From contig JAYKKI010000006.1 in NCBI GenBank assembly GCA_039881145.1, positions 6,518,501-6,582,500 on the forward strand: a stretch of DNA of 64,000 nucleotides, written 5' to 3'. This document shows, one piece after another, positions 1 through 15,643 of this stretch (positions are counted from its first letter, which is position 1; every line of letters begins with the position of its first letter). The notes below the pieces were generated by a model. The model worked only from the letters and a program-made list of their open reading frames with translations. It searched no databases and had not been told where the DNA came from. Source of the DNA: Druceiella hillmani (taxonomy: Eukaryota > Arthropoda > Insecta > Lepidoptera > Hepialidae). The position numbers and the translations under genes are program-made.

Positions 1-3000
1 ATCTATACCAGATTGAAGAAAAATGATAAATTAATTGTAAAAAAATAATTCTTTATTTACTTAAAACTATTGAAAAATTCGTTATTGAGAAAATGTTTTT
101 CGGCAAGAAATGTTTCTCATGATATAAGGAAATATTTTCGTTTTTTAAGGAAATATTTTCGTTTGCTTTTTTTCATTTCGTTCAATCAAACACCCGCCCC
201 CGTCGCTCCCCCCACCCTTACTCACCTCCGCGCATACGCAACGTGATACGGCATTGGTAATATTCAAGCACATAGTCCAAGTGCATTATTATTCATATAA
301 AATGTGCAAGCTATACTTTGCAGAATATGCATTATACATGCATTTTATTTTTTATATATTTGTTTTCTTGTTCATTACTTATTTATTTTTTGTTTGGTAT
401 ACCCTTATTGTGCTTTTTCTTTAAGGACTGTACGTTATAATTCTGTAATTGAGTAGATTATACGCAATTTGATGGCCTTCCATTCATTAAATTCTTACAT
501 TTATTCATCATGGTGGCACTGAAAGAGATTACTTATGTAGCAATAAGTCAACGAAATATATTTGTAATTCTGTGTGCGCATTAAAATTTGAAATAAATAA
601 TGTTGAATTTATAAAGAGTCGTTAACCTGTTTTTGATACAATAATGGGTGTCCATGAACGCGTATTTCTTATAAAAACTTCTGTTTTTTTTCTTTAACAA
701 AGCCATAGCAATAAAATATACAAAGCTATCTGTGATCCGTAGTCAAAATTTCAACATTAATTTCAACGAATATAACAAATAGCCATTTAAAAATTTACCA
801 ATAGATGGCGTTAGTAGAACTACATATGTTGGTGAAATGTTACAACGTTATTCCCCGTCATTTTATCTGTTAAAGGTAACACTATAAATATACTACAAAA
901 ATGACATGTTTAGTTTAACACGAAGCCTATATCTTATTAATTATACGCTGTATATCTATTAAGCCTTTTCTTTTATTATGGTCAACAACATATTTGTTTA
1001 TATTAAAGGAGTAATTAACAATAATTCCATGATACAATGTGACATATTTCACTTGTGTACTTCACAGATATATTGTAAACTCACTGTGCTCCGCATTTTC
1101 ACGTGCAAAGGATTGTAATAATTATATTGTTTCTCCGCACGTAGTCACTCAACGACCGTCGATTATAAGTGGGACAATCAGTCAATAAATAAGTTGATCT
1201 CTCCCTACATAATGCAGTTTCAACAGTATTCCTCGTCTTCTGTTATATGTTTTTATCACCACTTCTATAACCTTTTTCAAACTACTGGCTTTTTAGAATC
1301 AGACATTTCATTCCGGAAATTAGGGTCAATAAAAAATAAAGAAAAATAAACAAATATTTCCGCTTCCGTTCCGGCCTGTACCTTAATGAGATATGAGCTA
1401 TATTTTTTTTCATAATATGTGTATTTGAACACAAATAATTTCAGAAATTTGACTAATTGTTCCTGAGATTACAAACGAGTAAGCAAATAAACTTTTCACC
1501 TCATTTATTGATATAGGTGTATAATATAACATACTCATGCGTTTGCTGTTAATATTTCTCATATTATACTTCCAGTTAGTCTTAGATAATATCCAATCAA
1601 AGTCACTCGCGTTCTTTAGCGTTTTATATGAAGCGTAATCTATTTTTTGTCTTATTTTCGCCCGATACATCATTTGATAGTGCTATCAAATAACTTTTTA
1701 AATAAGCTGTCGCGTATTTCTCATTTCCTGTCTCATTTCGTATTTCCTTATCTCGATAATGGATTTCCTTTTCTTGTATCTCGATGATCGCATTTTCATT
1801 TCGTTGATTTTATTTTCTCGTTTTTATTTTTATGCTTATTGTGTTGTTTTATGCTAAACAGCTTCAATATTTTCATTTATTTTGTTTTGTAAGTTACGCT
1901 ATTTATGAAATTCGAGTCGAATCTAATTTCCTGCAAAAAAGAATTAAGTTAAGGAAAAAAGTTGGTTAGGTAGACAGTACGGCTAAACTTCGATGAAAAT
2001 GGAATTTCTAAAGTCTTGAGAAATGTAAAAGGCAATACTTAGACAAAATACGCATTTAAGGAATTTATTAATGCGGAAAATAATTTAATACTGATATTAT
2101 ATTTCCTTGCTACTAGGAAAGTTATTTAAGTCTTGGAATACGCAACGAGGAACAAATCTCTTCAAGTTAATATCCACGACCGTGGTTTGAATTTCCAACC
2201 GCTTATTGTGTTTCTGGTAATTGTATAATGATTCGTAATTTATAATGATTCTGGTAATTGTATATATTTATTTATTAATTATTTTGCAGCTTTTTCGTGT
2301 ATGAAAATTTTGCAGCGTCAAAAAGTGTTAACGAAACTAAAAAGAACGTCATATTTCTGAATTCTGAAATATTAGGTACAGAAATATTAAAAAGTTGAAT
2401 AGACATTTTAGTAGTTATTAATAAAAACAATTTTGATTTTTGTCTATTATGGTAAATTCACGACTTTTTATGTAAATTTGTTCGAAAAGAATGTCTACAA
2501 ATTATTCTTCATTTAGTATGTTATTGGAATTGATCAAATTTCTTACTTCATTAATGTTTCCTTGATATTTGAAGTTAAACTTTTCAATAAGTAATTAACA
2601 TTTTCCCCAAATTGTGTTACAGTTTAAATTGTAGGTTTATCACGATAAATTTTAAAATGGTAATATTTTGTAATAAAGAAATATTTTATGAGAAATTTTC
2701 CATAATTTTTAAGTAATAATTAATATATTTTAGTGTCTTGTAATATAGAAATACTCTAATGTATGAAATAAATACAGAAAAAATATAGTTTCATTAGACA
2801 GTTTTTGAGTATTGGCACGAGATAACGTTATTTTAAATAGGTTTTTGCTATTTTTAGATATTGTACAGTCATTATTAATAAAATATTGTGAGGCAGTCTT
2901 GGAATAGGCCGAAGATTTTTTCATAAAATAGTCATTTAAGGTGTTATCAAAATGTTAATAAATCTTGAAGTTCTATCCCCAATAAAAATAATGCCTCCCA

Positions 3001-3109
3001 TCCAAAGTGATAGAAATGGTGAAAATTCAGTTTTTAGTTAATTCTCGGTTTTTATTCATTTTTACCGAAAATCGTTCAGCACAGAATTAAATGGTATAAA
3101 TTTTTTTAG

Positions 3110-3111
<2 letters not shown>
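1..3111. other. Unrecognised AT-rich DNA
   Basis: I see no gene in this stretch. It holds a short tandem duplication (AAGGAAATATTTTCGTTT at 126-143 and again at 147-164) and a C-rich patch at about 181-236 that stands out from the surrounding AT-rich sequence. The stop-free runs here are short and resemble no protein family I know. A motif AGATGGCG near 803 also occurs at 9084 and 49472, but it is too short to assign to a repeat family. Confidence 0.6.
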
Positions 3112-6431
<3,320 letters not shown>

Positions 6432-7490
6432 TATGCACGAGGGTGTATCCAAAAATAAACGGATGAGCACTACTTTAGGCGGGACAATTGTAGTACGCGG
6501 TTCTGCCGCTAGGAGCGAGAGAAACCTTTGTATGTCAATCGACTTCACTGGAAAAACCGTTACCATTTATAATTTTTTGCGTTCGGTTTCTGTGAATTTG
6601 TTGTGCATGGTGTTTCGTTCACTTCTCGCTTTTTGACATGGCTATAAGTAGGGTACGGCTGTCAAGTTTTGCTTCCTTCCCGGGAAAAACGCCTCATTGA
6701 CTATTAGTATGTCAAAAATAGAATATAATGATGCTTTTGTAAGTAGACCTCAAGTGTAAGAGTGGTTTTCACGTTTCAGTAAAGACGAAATTTTGATTGA
6801 TGTCCAACCTCGTTCTGGATGTCCTTTAACTCACTGATTGGACAAAAATCTTTAAAAAATTCGCAAAATTGTTCCTGAAGACCAACAGAATACCATTGCA
6901 GAAATGATGGAGTTGTCAAGAGTAAGTTTAAGTTCAGTTCAAAGAATTTTATTGAAACTTTTGGCTACGAGAAGAGTCGCTTCAAAGTTTGTTCCTCGGT
7001 TTCTGACTCATCAACAAAAAGGGGTCGCTTGGAAGCATGTAGTGCTTTGAAAGTGCACTCTCAAATAGACCCCGACTTTTTTCAAGATCTAAGATATTAC
7101 TGGCGAAGAGACACATTGCTATGATTACGACCTCAAAACAGAGAAATATTTAAATCAGTGGAAGACGGCATCGCTATCTCGTCCAAAGAAAACACGTCGG
7201 GTAAAATCGGACAAGACAACTTTTTTTGATGTGGGATCGCGTTCGGAATTTGTCCCAATAAATTAGACTGTTCCCCAGAGTTACAACTAAGAGGTTCTCA
7301 AGAGATTACACAACGACGTGCGCAACAGTATGGGCAAAAAAGGTCGAATTTGTGGCGAAAGGGCATGTAGTCTTTTCACAATCACAATAAGCCTGCTCGC
7401 ACTGCGCTATCAGTGTGGTAATTTTTAACAAAAAACAGCATGACTGCTTGCCCTATACACCGATATTGGACAAAATATAAATTTCTGAAT
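6432..7490 (+). pseudogene. Decayed mariner transposon (DD34D-type transposase)
   Basis: A broken mariner element. A terminal-repeat-like sequence CGAGGGTGTATCCAAAAATA lies at about 6437-6456, and the transposase remnant starts at the ATG at 6709. Translating with frame changes gives recognisable mariner pieces in order. An N-terminal helix-turn-helix part contains EWFSRF (about 6757) and QPRSGCPLT (about 6803). A second DNA-binding part contains SSVQRILLKL (about 6930), then KFVPRF. The first catalytic block reads ITGEETHCYDYD (about 7096), and NQWK...RPKKTRRVKSDK follows (about 7155-7215). The second catalytic block survives as PARTALSV (about 7391-7414). The first catalytic Asp is now Glu, the Asp of the second block is lost, and there are several stops and frameshifts. 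The third catalytic block and the right terminal repeat are not found, so the 3' end is probably truncated near 7490. It cannot encode an active enzyme. The family assignment is firm; the exact mariner subfamily is not determined. Confidence 0.87.
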
Positions 7491-10400
7491 CGACGTTGTT
7501 TCCTTTGGTGTGATTATGAATATAGATTAATTATAAAGCTCGATCAGATTCTCCACTTTGTCTATTTTACTGTTATCAGTTTCTGACCTTTTTAGCAGCA
7601 TATTATTAAAATAAAACCAATGCTCAGCTATGATGCTTCAATTAAATAAACTCGGTAGAGAACGTGATCAGAATTTAGAATGCTGTAGTGATGCGCGTAA
7701 CGCGACAATTATATCTACTCAATATCAAATTCTATACTAAGCACTTGCATCGTTCTCCATTTTTGAACCTCTGTCTCCAGCATATGTGGTGCATGTTGTT
7801 TTCACATCCTTTCTTTCGTTTTATCATTGGGTCGTGACTTCCGTTGCATTGTTCGGCATGAATGGAATCACTTCGTGTTGCAACAAGGCTTAAGAAATTC
7901 ACCTTAAAACTGTTTCTGAAAATATGTACTTTATCTGCCAGCTTTTGTGTTATTGGACTATAACTTTCCAATATTCATATTTGATTTATGAAATTTTGGA
8001 CAGAGATATTTTTTCTGAAGTGAAAAAGTGCTTAACTGTATCAGTAGTGAATTGAAATTGGGAAGATGAAGAATGGAAGAGGTTCTTATGTTAGAATTGA
8101 AATCATTTTAATTATTGTTCAAAATATTGTAATGTAATTGGCAACATTCTGTGTCTAAACTAATATACTTTAAACGGTTATTTTATTTGATGTCAAGAAA
8201 ATTGTATGTACAGACCTAGATAAAATTTTTTTTAAATTATTTTCAAAACTATGCGATCAACAAATCAGAAAAAAACTTTTCAATAACTATAATTTCTCAG
8301 CTATTCATTATTATTAATTTGAAGATTCAAAAATGTAAAATATTTGTTCCTTTAAAAGTTTTTCTAACACAATAAAAATTGTCTGTGATTGTAAAGAGTA
8401 GTGGCCGAATTTTTAGCGCCACATATATGTTTTTACGAGAATTGTTCGGAAACCATCCTATAATTTTGTAGCGCATTATTTGCCAGATAGAGTAATTCTG
8501 CTTATGAAGATGTAATACTTGATATTATGTTTTTATTGTTAATGTTATTTGAGGGATGACCTAAATAAAAACAGGACTTATCAGGTGGCAATCAGGCTTC
8601 ATAAAAACAATCAAGTCACACTATGGTTTTCTATGTATATTATTTAAAGTCATGCACTTTGATATAATATATATTTTTTTAATTTAAAAAGGGCATTTTT
8701 TCTATAGACTATTTATTTCCTGATTTAGGCGTGTATTTCTACCCAAAAAACAATTTTATTCAACGAATTTAAGTCCGGGTAAAAATGTTTACGGTTGTTC
8801 TTTTGCAAATAATTGCATCTTTTTGAAATAACACTAAAATATATATCCAATATGAGATCATGTCTATGTAGATTTAGAAAAACTTACCAATTTAAAGCAG
8901 TAAATGGATTTTAGGAGAACTGCAGATTCATAGGTTGGGACTTTCATTAACACATGAAATATGAATAATCAGACTTATTATTCAACTAGTTAATTAACAG
9001 ATTACGGCTTAATTATTTAACAGCGACCTCTGTATCTTTTATAAACAAACATCATGTATGTGTAGCTTTATAATTCTCCAACAGATGGCGATTTTCATTA
9101 AATTTTGCAACAAATATTTTTGTTTTAGCAACGCATTTTTATTTAAATATTAGTAACTTCAGTACTGTTACTGTATATCTGGTTCGTGATCATTATTTTA
9201 AGTCAGAGCTTCATCAGATCAGAGAGTCATGCAAATTTCCATTCTTTTAAGTGCACCTCAGAGGAGAAAAGTTTGAAAATCTAGAAATGTGTAAAAGGTA
9301 GCAGAAGGTAAAAATTGCATGACGATCATGTAAATTTCCTGGCTTGTAAATATGTATTCGTTAGCAATTAGAATCCTCTGAGAATGCTAACAATAGGTTA
9401 TACAATAGGTCGATCTTGTAATTTTATCCGTACTCGCTTATTATCACAGAGAACTTTATTTATAACAGTCCAGATATCATTCGGTAATATGTGTATTGAA
9501 AACAAATTTCATTAATCGGTCGGCTGACCGACTCGATAAGAGGAATCTAATGCATTCATATAGCGACAACTATTTCTCAATAGCGTTATCCTGACGGCAA
9601 AATGAATATATGTACTCCACTGAGCGAGAATGAACGTACTCGGCTGAGAAGTGGTTCGAACGAGGGTGAACTTCCCTTAAAGGACACGCTATTGGTAAGG
9701 CATTAGATGGGAAAAGTTTTCCTCTGAGCGAGATATCGAATTTTCTACCGTTAGGGCGATTTCATATCGAGATTTTCTAAGGGATTAGTATAAAGGTATA
9801 AATTATGACCCACGTGATTAACAAAGTGTTCAACTTATCTATTGGGTGCTTAAAGAAGGGAGAGCGATGGATTTATGGTGTTATCGTGTTTATTTTTGTA
9901 TTTGTTTTCACTTTTAAAACTATTTTACCTATAATCGAGTTCCATACCTAAAGGTTTTGAATGAATCCTTTGCGTTTTGTACGATCCGCTGGTCTGTTAG
10001 AAAAGAGGTATTTTCAGTTTTTGAACGAAATAAGTTATAAACTTAAATAGTACTCACGTTATGTAATTCTTGGATCTTAAGTCGACAATTTTATTTAAAA
10101 CTAGTCGTGCACGTGACTGTGTTCATGCGGGTCTTTTAAAAATATTATTATGTGAAATAATTAAATTAGTCACAATAAAGTTAACACTATAACAATAATA
10201 GTAATTTTTTCAAATAAGGGTTATTTGTACTGAAATCTCGATTTATCGTGCCTTCTTCTTAAGTTGGTCAATGTTGATTAAAAAAAGTCTATTTGTTATA
10301 TCAAAATCCAATAATTAATCTCCATTAGAACACTTATAGTACATCATGCGTTATGCCTGAATAAATAAGCAGATTTGCAAACAACGAGACCAACACTTCT

Positions 10401-10803
10401 ACAACAATATTTTTGTGTTGTATAGCTTTTATTAATTGCCACTAAATAATTTTATCGAAAATATTTTCAATGATGCTAATTCTATATTTTTATTTTATTA
10501 ATAGATTATGTACAATTTTATGTAAGGGATGATACTTGCGGTTGTGTCATTTTACGACTAAAATAAAAAGTATATTGTGTTGAAAATAAATACGAAGGAA
10601 ATCGTCATTTTAGACTTATTCTATTACCAGGTTTATCTCGAAAAACACGTTACCAAGACACCTAAAATTCATGGTCTACATTGAAAATACCTATACTAGA
10701 ATGTAAAGGTTAGGACAAATTATAAAAATTCGTAATCATTAAAATATGAGATAAATAAATTTATCTTGCTTTCACAACATAGTTAATTAATAATTTAATA
10801 AAA

Positions 10804-10806
<3 letters not shown>
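7491..10806. other. Unrecognised DNA; GC-richer island 9500-9790
   Basis: No gene or named repeat recognised. The minus-strand stop-free run at 7732-7971 resembles nothing I know. From about 9500 to 9790 base composition is visibly more balanced, with several GAGCGAGA-like words. It could be a conserved regulatory element or old coding sequence, but no reading frame stays open. Confidence 0.5.

Positions 10807-10854
<48 letters not shown>
10807..10854. repeat. (TA)n microsatellite
   Basis: About 48 bp of uninterrupted TA repeats, in an AT-rich flank ending TATAAATATAATATT. Confidence 0.97.
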
Positions 10855-10858
<4 letters not shown>

Positions 10859-12244
10859 TAATATTTAATATAGGTAAGAATATCTCTTAGAATGAGTCCT
10901 ACTTAGTCGTACGGTAAGTAATATTGTAAGATAGATAATATTAATAGTTCTAACTTAAGCAATACGTAATTATGAAAAGTATTTAAACGACGCGACGTTT
11001 ATATACTTTATTGTTATCAAAATTAATCAGAGTGTTCCACAGTGCATATATTAATAATTGTGTCTTAAACATTAAGTAATATCATATTTAACTACCTGAG
11101 GATACTGGCAAATTCCCGTGTTTCGCAAGCTATGATATTGTTATTGCACATTCTGCTGATGTGTGCTTTATTATAGACTAGTGCGATAGTTTTGAACGTA
11201 GAAGTGTTTATATCCTGTTAATTTTGCAAATAATCAACATTTAATGTTGTTTGGCAAGAGCAGATCTTCCTCTAAAAATGATACTCTTTATTAATTTTTT
11301 AAATATCGGTTCTGATCTATATTTGCATTTGAAAAATTATATACGTCTCCATCCATTGGGCTGTACGTATATACAGGTACGTACATAAGAGAACATGCTA
11401 GAGATCGCATTGACCGATTTCGGTGATTCTTCTTTCTATCGATTGGTAAGTATCAAAATATAAGTCTACAATTTTCCACAATAATTTGACAAATATTTAA
11501 ATTTTTATAAACAAATGCTTGGCATTCGTTCTCGGCTCACCGTTTGTGCGATTTCTTTGCCCCTTCTCTTTGCTCACTGTCGTTTGTATTTCTTTTTATT
11601 TTCAAATTTTTATTACAATCGTTTATTTAATAAAAAATAAAAAAAACGGCATACGCACTTTCTGTTTTACTAACGATTTAATTTTTTCATGAATGCTCAA
11701 TTTTTAGAGTTCCGTAGCCAAATAGCATTTTTCGGAACCCCCATGATTTCGCTACATCCGCCTATCCATTCGTACTCAATAGGGTCGTAGGTCTTTTTTT
11801 AAGGAGCTGTGGCGTCTTATAGAAATATATAATTTACATGGAAACATTAAAATGTAATGGCAGAAAAATATTTTTATTTTCTCTTAAATAACATCTCATA
11901 TATCCTAATTGGTGATGATTTTTTGTCTCGCGGTCTCATTGCATGAATCTTATTAAAGGGTCTTTTAAAATGGGGTCTTCTAAAATTATATATTGCTCCA
12001 AACTGCACCAAACTCCTAATACTTTTTAACTACGTGTGCTAAAAAGCTAAGACAATTAAGGGGACAGAATTTAGTGAGTGATTAAATGCTAAATTATTTC
12101 GGTCGGTTGATAAGAACGTTGATTGATATATGCAATGAACTTATTTGTATTACATCCGTAAAAGATATATAGGCGACATATTTACGTAGCAAAAAATGAG
12201 ATCAATACTTATAATTTGTTTACTAACTTTTTAATTTTTTTTAA
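10855..12244. other. Intergenic DNA with a moth repeat fragment at 11700-11790
   Basis: No gene seen. The stretch near 11705-11765 (AGAGTTCCGTAGCCAAATAG, then CGGAACCC) resembles the terminal part of a dispersed repeat widespread in Lepidoptera. Other parts of that family occur at 17283, 23530, 23885, 43043 and 52090. Confidence 0.5.
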
Positions 12245-12645
12245 CGTTTAAACTTTTATATACACCTAAACTCTTGTAGTACAAATTCAACTTGTACTTA
12301 TCGAGTTTTTTATGTCTTTTGTAAGTAATTATGACAAATTTTAGGATTTTAAAATTATATATTTATATCGAAATTTTTTATTGATTCTTGGTTGTAATGT
12401 TCTTGTGCTAAAAATTTTATGTATCCCTAAACGATCAAACTTTTACATGGACCTAAACTCTTGTAGTGCGATTCTGCTCGAATTTAATGAGCAGAATCGC
12501 ACTACAAGAGTTTAGGTTTTTTTTATATCTTTTGTAAGAAATGACGACAAATTTTAGGATTATACAATTATATATTTAAATTAAAATTTTCTGATGATTC
12601 CTGGTCGTAATGTTCTAGTGCTAAAAATTCTATGTATCCTTAAAT
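12245..12645. repeat. Tandem duplication, ~190-215 bp unit, two diverged copies
   Basis: Two imperfect direct copies. Unit 1 (about 12245-12430) and unit 2 (about 12435-12645) share ACTCTTGTAGT, CTTTTGTAAG, GACAAATTTTAGGAT, TGTAATGTTCT and GTGCTAAAAATT, then TATGTATCC, in the same order. Unit 2 differs mainly by carrying a perfect hairpin (12451-12517) where unit 1 has unrelated sequence. No coding potential is evident. Confidence 0.85.
12451..12517. repeat. Perfect 29-bp inverted repeat (hairpin)
   Basis: Left arm 12451-12479 begins ACCTAAACTCTTGTAGTGCG and right arm 12489-12517 is its exact reverse complement, separated by a 9-nt loop. It lies in the second unit of the tandem duplication, so the inversion arose after or during that duplication. 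Confidence 0.95.
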
Positions 12646-12649
12646 GTTA

Positions 12650-12845
12650 ATATGAATAAGTCTTTGTGTCAATCAGGGGCTTACTGCCATTGACGGTGCA
12701 GAGCACCGTGGCGTTCTGGGTTCGATTCCTGGCTGCTCGTCAAGAGAAGCTGGAGTGGGATTAATACTTCCAATGATACACACTTTAGGAGAGGCCCATT
12801 TTCTCAGACGTAGACAGGGTGTTGACGAATATAATAAGTAGGAGA
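12650..12845 (+). mobile_element. tRNA-derived SINE fragment
   Basis: A perfect Pol III B-box-like sequence, GGGTTCGATTCC, lies at 12718-12729. A weak A-box candidate sits about 25 bp upstream (TGCAGAGCACCGTGG region). The downstream body contains AGGAGAGGCCCATT near 12790 and ends in a GTTGACGAATATAATAAG tail. This arrangement matches, from memory, the common lepidopteran SINE type whose tail reads roughly GGAGGCC...CAG...GGCTG followed by a GATGAT-type repeat. The copy is diverged and has no clear flanking duplication. Confidence 0.65.
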
Positions 12846-13017
12846 ACACATATTATGGTGAATATTTAAAAAATGCGATGTCAATGATTTTCGCTATAGT
12901 TTTTTCTACAGCCTTTGGGTTGGCATCTAAATATTGGGTGTGCTTACAAATGTTCAATATTATCTTTTGAAATAAGTAACTCTAAGCAGGCACAACATAC
13001 GCATTTAAATTTCATAT

Positions 13018-13165
13018 GATAGCAGCCTTAGACAGTAAAGTTGGGCGGATAACGGGCGGCATCTTCTGACAAATGGATCGGCTCCTTAATATTGTATCAC
13101 CCTCAGTCGATATTAATAGCCGCATTCATCGTGTCCGCAGTAAGAAAGTCCCTTACCCTCACTGA
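13018..13165. repeat. Dispersed repeat R1, copy 1
   Basis: This resembles 29797-29940. Shared blocks in the same order are GATAGC, a TAAAGTTGG / TAAGGTTGG block, GGCGGCATCTT / GCGGCGTCTT, ATAAATGGATCG or CAAATGGATCG, TTAAT, GAGGATATTAATGG / CAGTCGATATTAATAG, and CGCAGTAAGAA. No coding frame spans both copies. The element family is not identified. Confidence 0.75.
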
Positions 13166-13950
13166 CTGGTCCAATCTTTGTGTCCGCTTCCGTATCCTCC
13201 GAGCTAGAGGAGTATTTGTTGCTTTATTTGGTATTGCCCTCAGATAAAATGATTTGCTACACACTCGCTGACGAGCGGATAATACTCCTAATATTATATT
13301 TGGTATTGTTTGTGCTAATATTGGCTTTCGCTTTCTTGTTGATTTTAGGGGTATTGAATTGTGAGTTCTATCGTAGACTTTTCTACGAGTAAATTATTAT
13401 TTAACACTAGGCCGAAAAGACACGTCTTTGACTAGCACATTTGTTGAGTATTTGTATTTTTTTATACAAAACTAAAGTACTATGCGGCGTGGCTTATAAC
13501 ACATGACAAGAAGTATCCAAGTTTATATATTCGATTGCCATATTGAATAGGTGTTAAAATCTTAATTTTATACATAAACCAATTACGTGATATTTTCTGT
13601 AAACAAAAATAATTTTTCTGAAATTGTTATGAAATAAAATAATTAAAACTAGGTATTTTGGGGCCATGGTGTGCCTACCAAATTGAAGTTGTCGATAAAT
13701 TCTCAGATTGAAACGAAATTGTTTTATAACTTGTTGGTAAAACAATATTATTGCACCAGTTGAAAGTTCTCACGGTTACCCTTATTACTTTTTCTTTTAA
13801 ATACTTAAATTGTAATACGATGATTTTCTTTAAAACATAAGCTAAAGTTTAGTTATTGTCACGGATATGGTGGTAAATAACTTATATTCACGATTATGAC
13901 CTCGATTATAAACCCATGAACACCCACGAACGAATCATGATTGTGAAAAA
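13166..13950. other. Unrecognised DNA
   Basis: No gene recognised. A 70-codon stop-free run at 13180-13392 is very hydrophobic at its end but has no homologue I can name, and it overlaps the edge of a dispersed repeat. Confidence 0.5.
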
Positions 13951-13952
13951 TA

Positions 13953-14510
13953 CTCAATACAGAGTAATTTGATAAACATAGAATGTTAAATAATATTGTC
14001 ATTCGTTCTGTGTTATAAAAATTAATGTTTTTTATTTCATTCTTTTCGAGTTTTACGTGTCTTTTTTGATGACCCTGTCAGGTTTGTTAGTTTCATGGAT
14101 ATGATACATATGTTTACGGAGGATACAACGGGACACAATCTGCCTTTTGGTCCATTGCTGCCTTGCTGGGTCAAAAAGTTCCGTAGAAATAGTAGGTATT
14201 AACTCTTATGAAAAGTAATCAATACAGAGTAATTTGATAAACATAGAATATTAAATGATATTGTCATTCGTTCTGTGTTATCAAAATTAAAGTTTTTTAT
14301 TTCATTCTTTTCGAGTTTTACGTGTCTTTTTTGATGACCCTGTCAGGTTTGTTAGTTTCATAGATATGATACATATGTTTACGGAGGATACAACGGGACA
14401 CAATCTGCATTTTGGTCCATTGCTGCCTTGCTGGGTCAAAAAGTTCCGTAGAAATAGTACGTATTAACTGTTATGGAAAGTAATCAATACAGAGTAATTT
14501 GATAAACACA
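13953..14510. repeat. 265-bp tandem repeat, ~2.1 copies
   Basis: The word AATACAGAGTAATTTGATAA occurs at 13956, 14221 and 14486, exactly 265 bp apart each time. Units 1 and 2 are nearly identical along their full length, including GATGACCCTGTCAGG, ACGGAGGATACAACGGGACA and CATTGCTGCCTTGCTGGGTC. The third copy stops after about 30 bp. The high identity implies a recent tandem duplication. The unit is GC-richer than its surroundings and has no open reading frame of note. Confidence 0.95.
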
Positions 14511-15554
14511 GACTAAACTTTTTTAATATTTGTATGTAGTCTTTGCGTATTAAGTAAGAATTAATTAGACATTTTAGATTCTTGAATTTAATTAAATAAT
14601 ATTTTACCATTGATTAATTTAAATTAATTTTGTATAAGAAATAACAAAAAGACGAAAAATATTTAAATGTATTTAAATGATTTTTATAATCATGAATTCT
14701 AAACTTCTTAAGATAAGTTAGAAGTTGACCATAATAGACTAGCGTGAAAACATTTCGCGTATGTTTCGTATATTTGATTATATAAATAAGTTAAGTAAAA
14801 CGTAGCACTTAATTTTATTAAATTTAAATCCACTGGAACTTAATTACTGAAGTGAACATCAGAGTTTAACTAAGTTAACGTTTCACCTTGCATTGAGCTA
14901 CAAGTTTAAAGCGTGTTGATGACGCTACCTCTACAGTCGCATCATACGCGCGAACGCGTTCGGGATCTTGCGAGCTACAAATTGCGGCTGAAACCAAACT
15001 TTGTTTGATTGGATTGTTTATTCAGTTGGATCTTACCGGCGAGTCTCTTAAAGTTTCTCCTGCGTTCCTCTGTTAGGCTATTTTATTTGTTCGTGACAGT
15101 CCATACTGAAATCCTTATTTAAGTATTCGGACAGTTGAGGCGAAACTTTTTCATGCTTGATTAGTGTCAGAGGTAAAACCGTTTCGTAACTCGGTTATAC
15201 GTTACGGCAGTAGTGTAGGATAACAGGATTATGCTATTTAATTTTAATTATGTTTGATAATATTAGTAAGGAACTATTAAATCATTCGCTACGAAGATTT
15301 TTGCCTATGTACAGAATTTGGTAACGACTTATGCGCTATTTTTCTATACCGATTAAGATCATTTGAAATTATTTTAAAATTGAGTATTGATAGAGGGTGA
15401 TCAAAAATATTTTTGACGTGACAATGTCTTATTTTTTAGCTAAGTACGTTCAATAAGTTTGTGTTATGAAAATTACCTTGTCTATCTTCGGCTTTTTCTC
15501 GGAAACTATAAGTAATACATACAACATTCTCATATCATGTAGTCAAAAACAAAG

Positions 15555-15557
<3 letters not shown>
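14511..15557. other. Unrecognised DNA; balanced-composition patch 14910-15075
   Basis: No gene recognised. The patch 14910-15075 contains several CG dinucleotides (ACGCGCGAACGCGTTCGGG near 14946) in otherwise AT-rich DNA. It could be an old exon, a regulatory element or part of an unknown repeat; the sequence alone does not decide. Confidence 0.45.
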
Positions 15558-15598
<41 letters not shown>

Positions 15599-15601
15599 TA
15601 T

Positions 15602-15642
<41 letters not shown>
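15558..15642. repeat. Compound (TA)n(CA)n(TA)n microsatellite
   Basis: TA repeats, a short (CA)5 segment, then TACATACA and more TA. The stop-free runs over it on both strands are Tyr-Ile repeats and are not genes. Confidence 0.96.
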
Positions 15643-15643
<1 letters not shown>

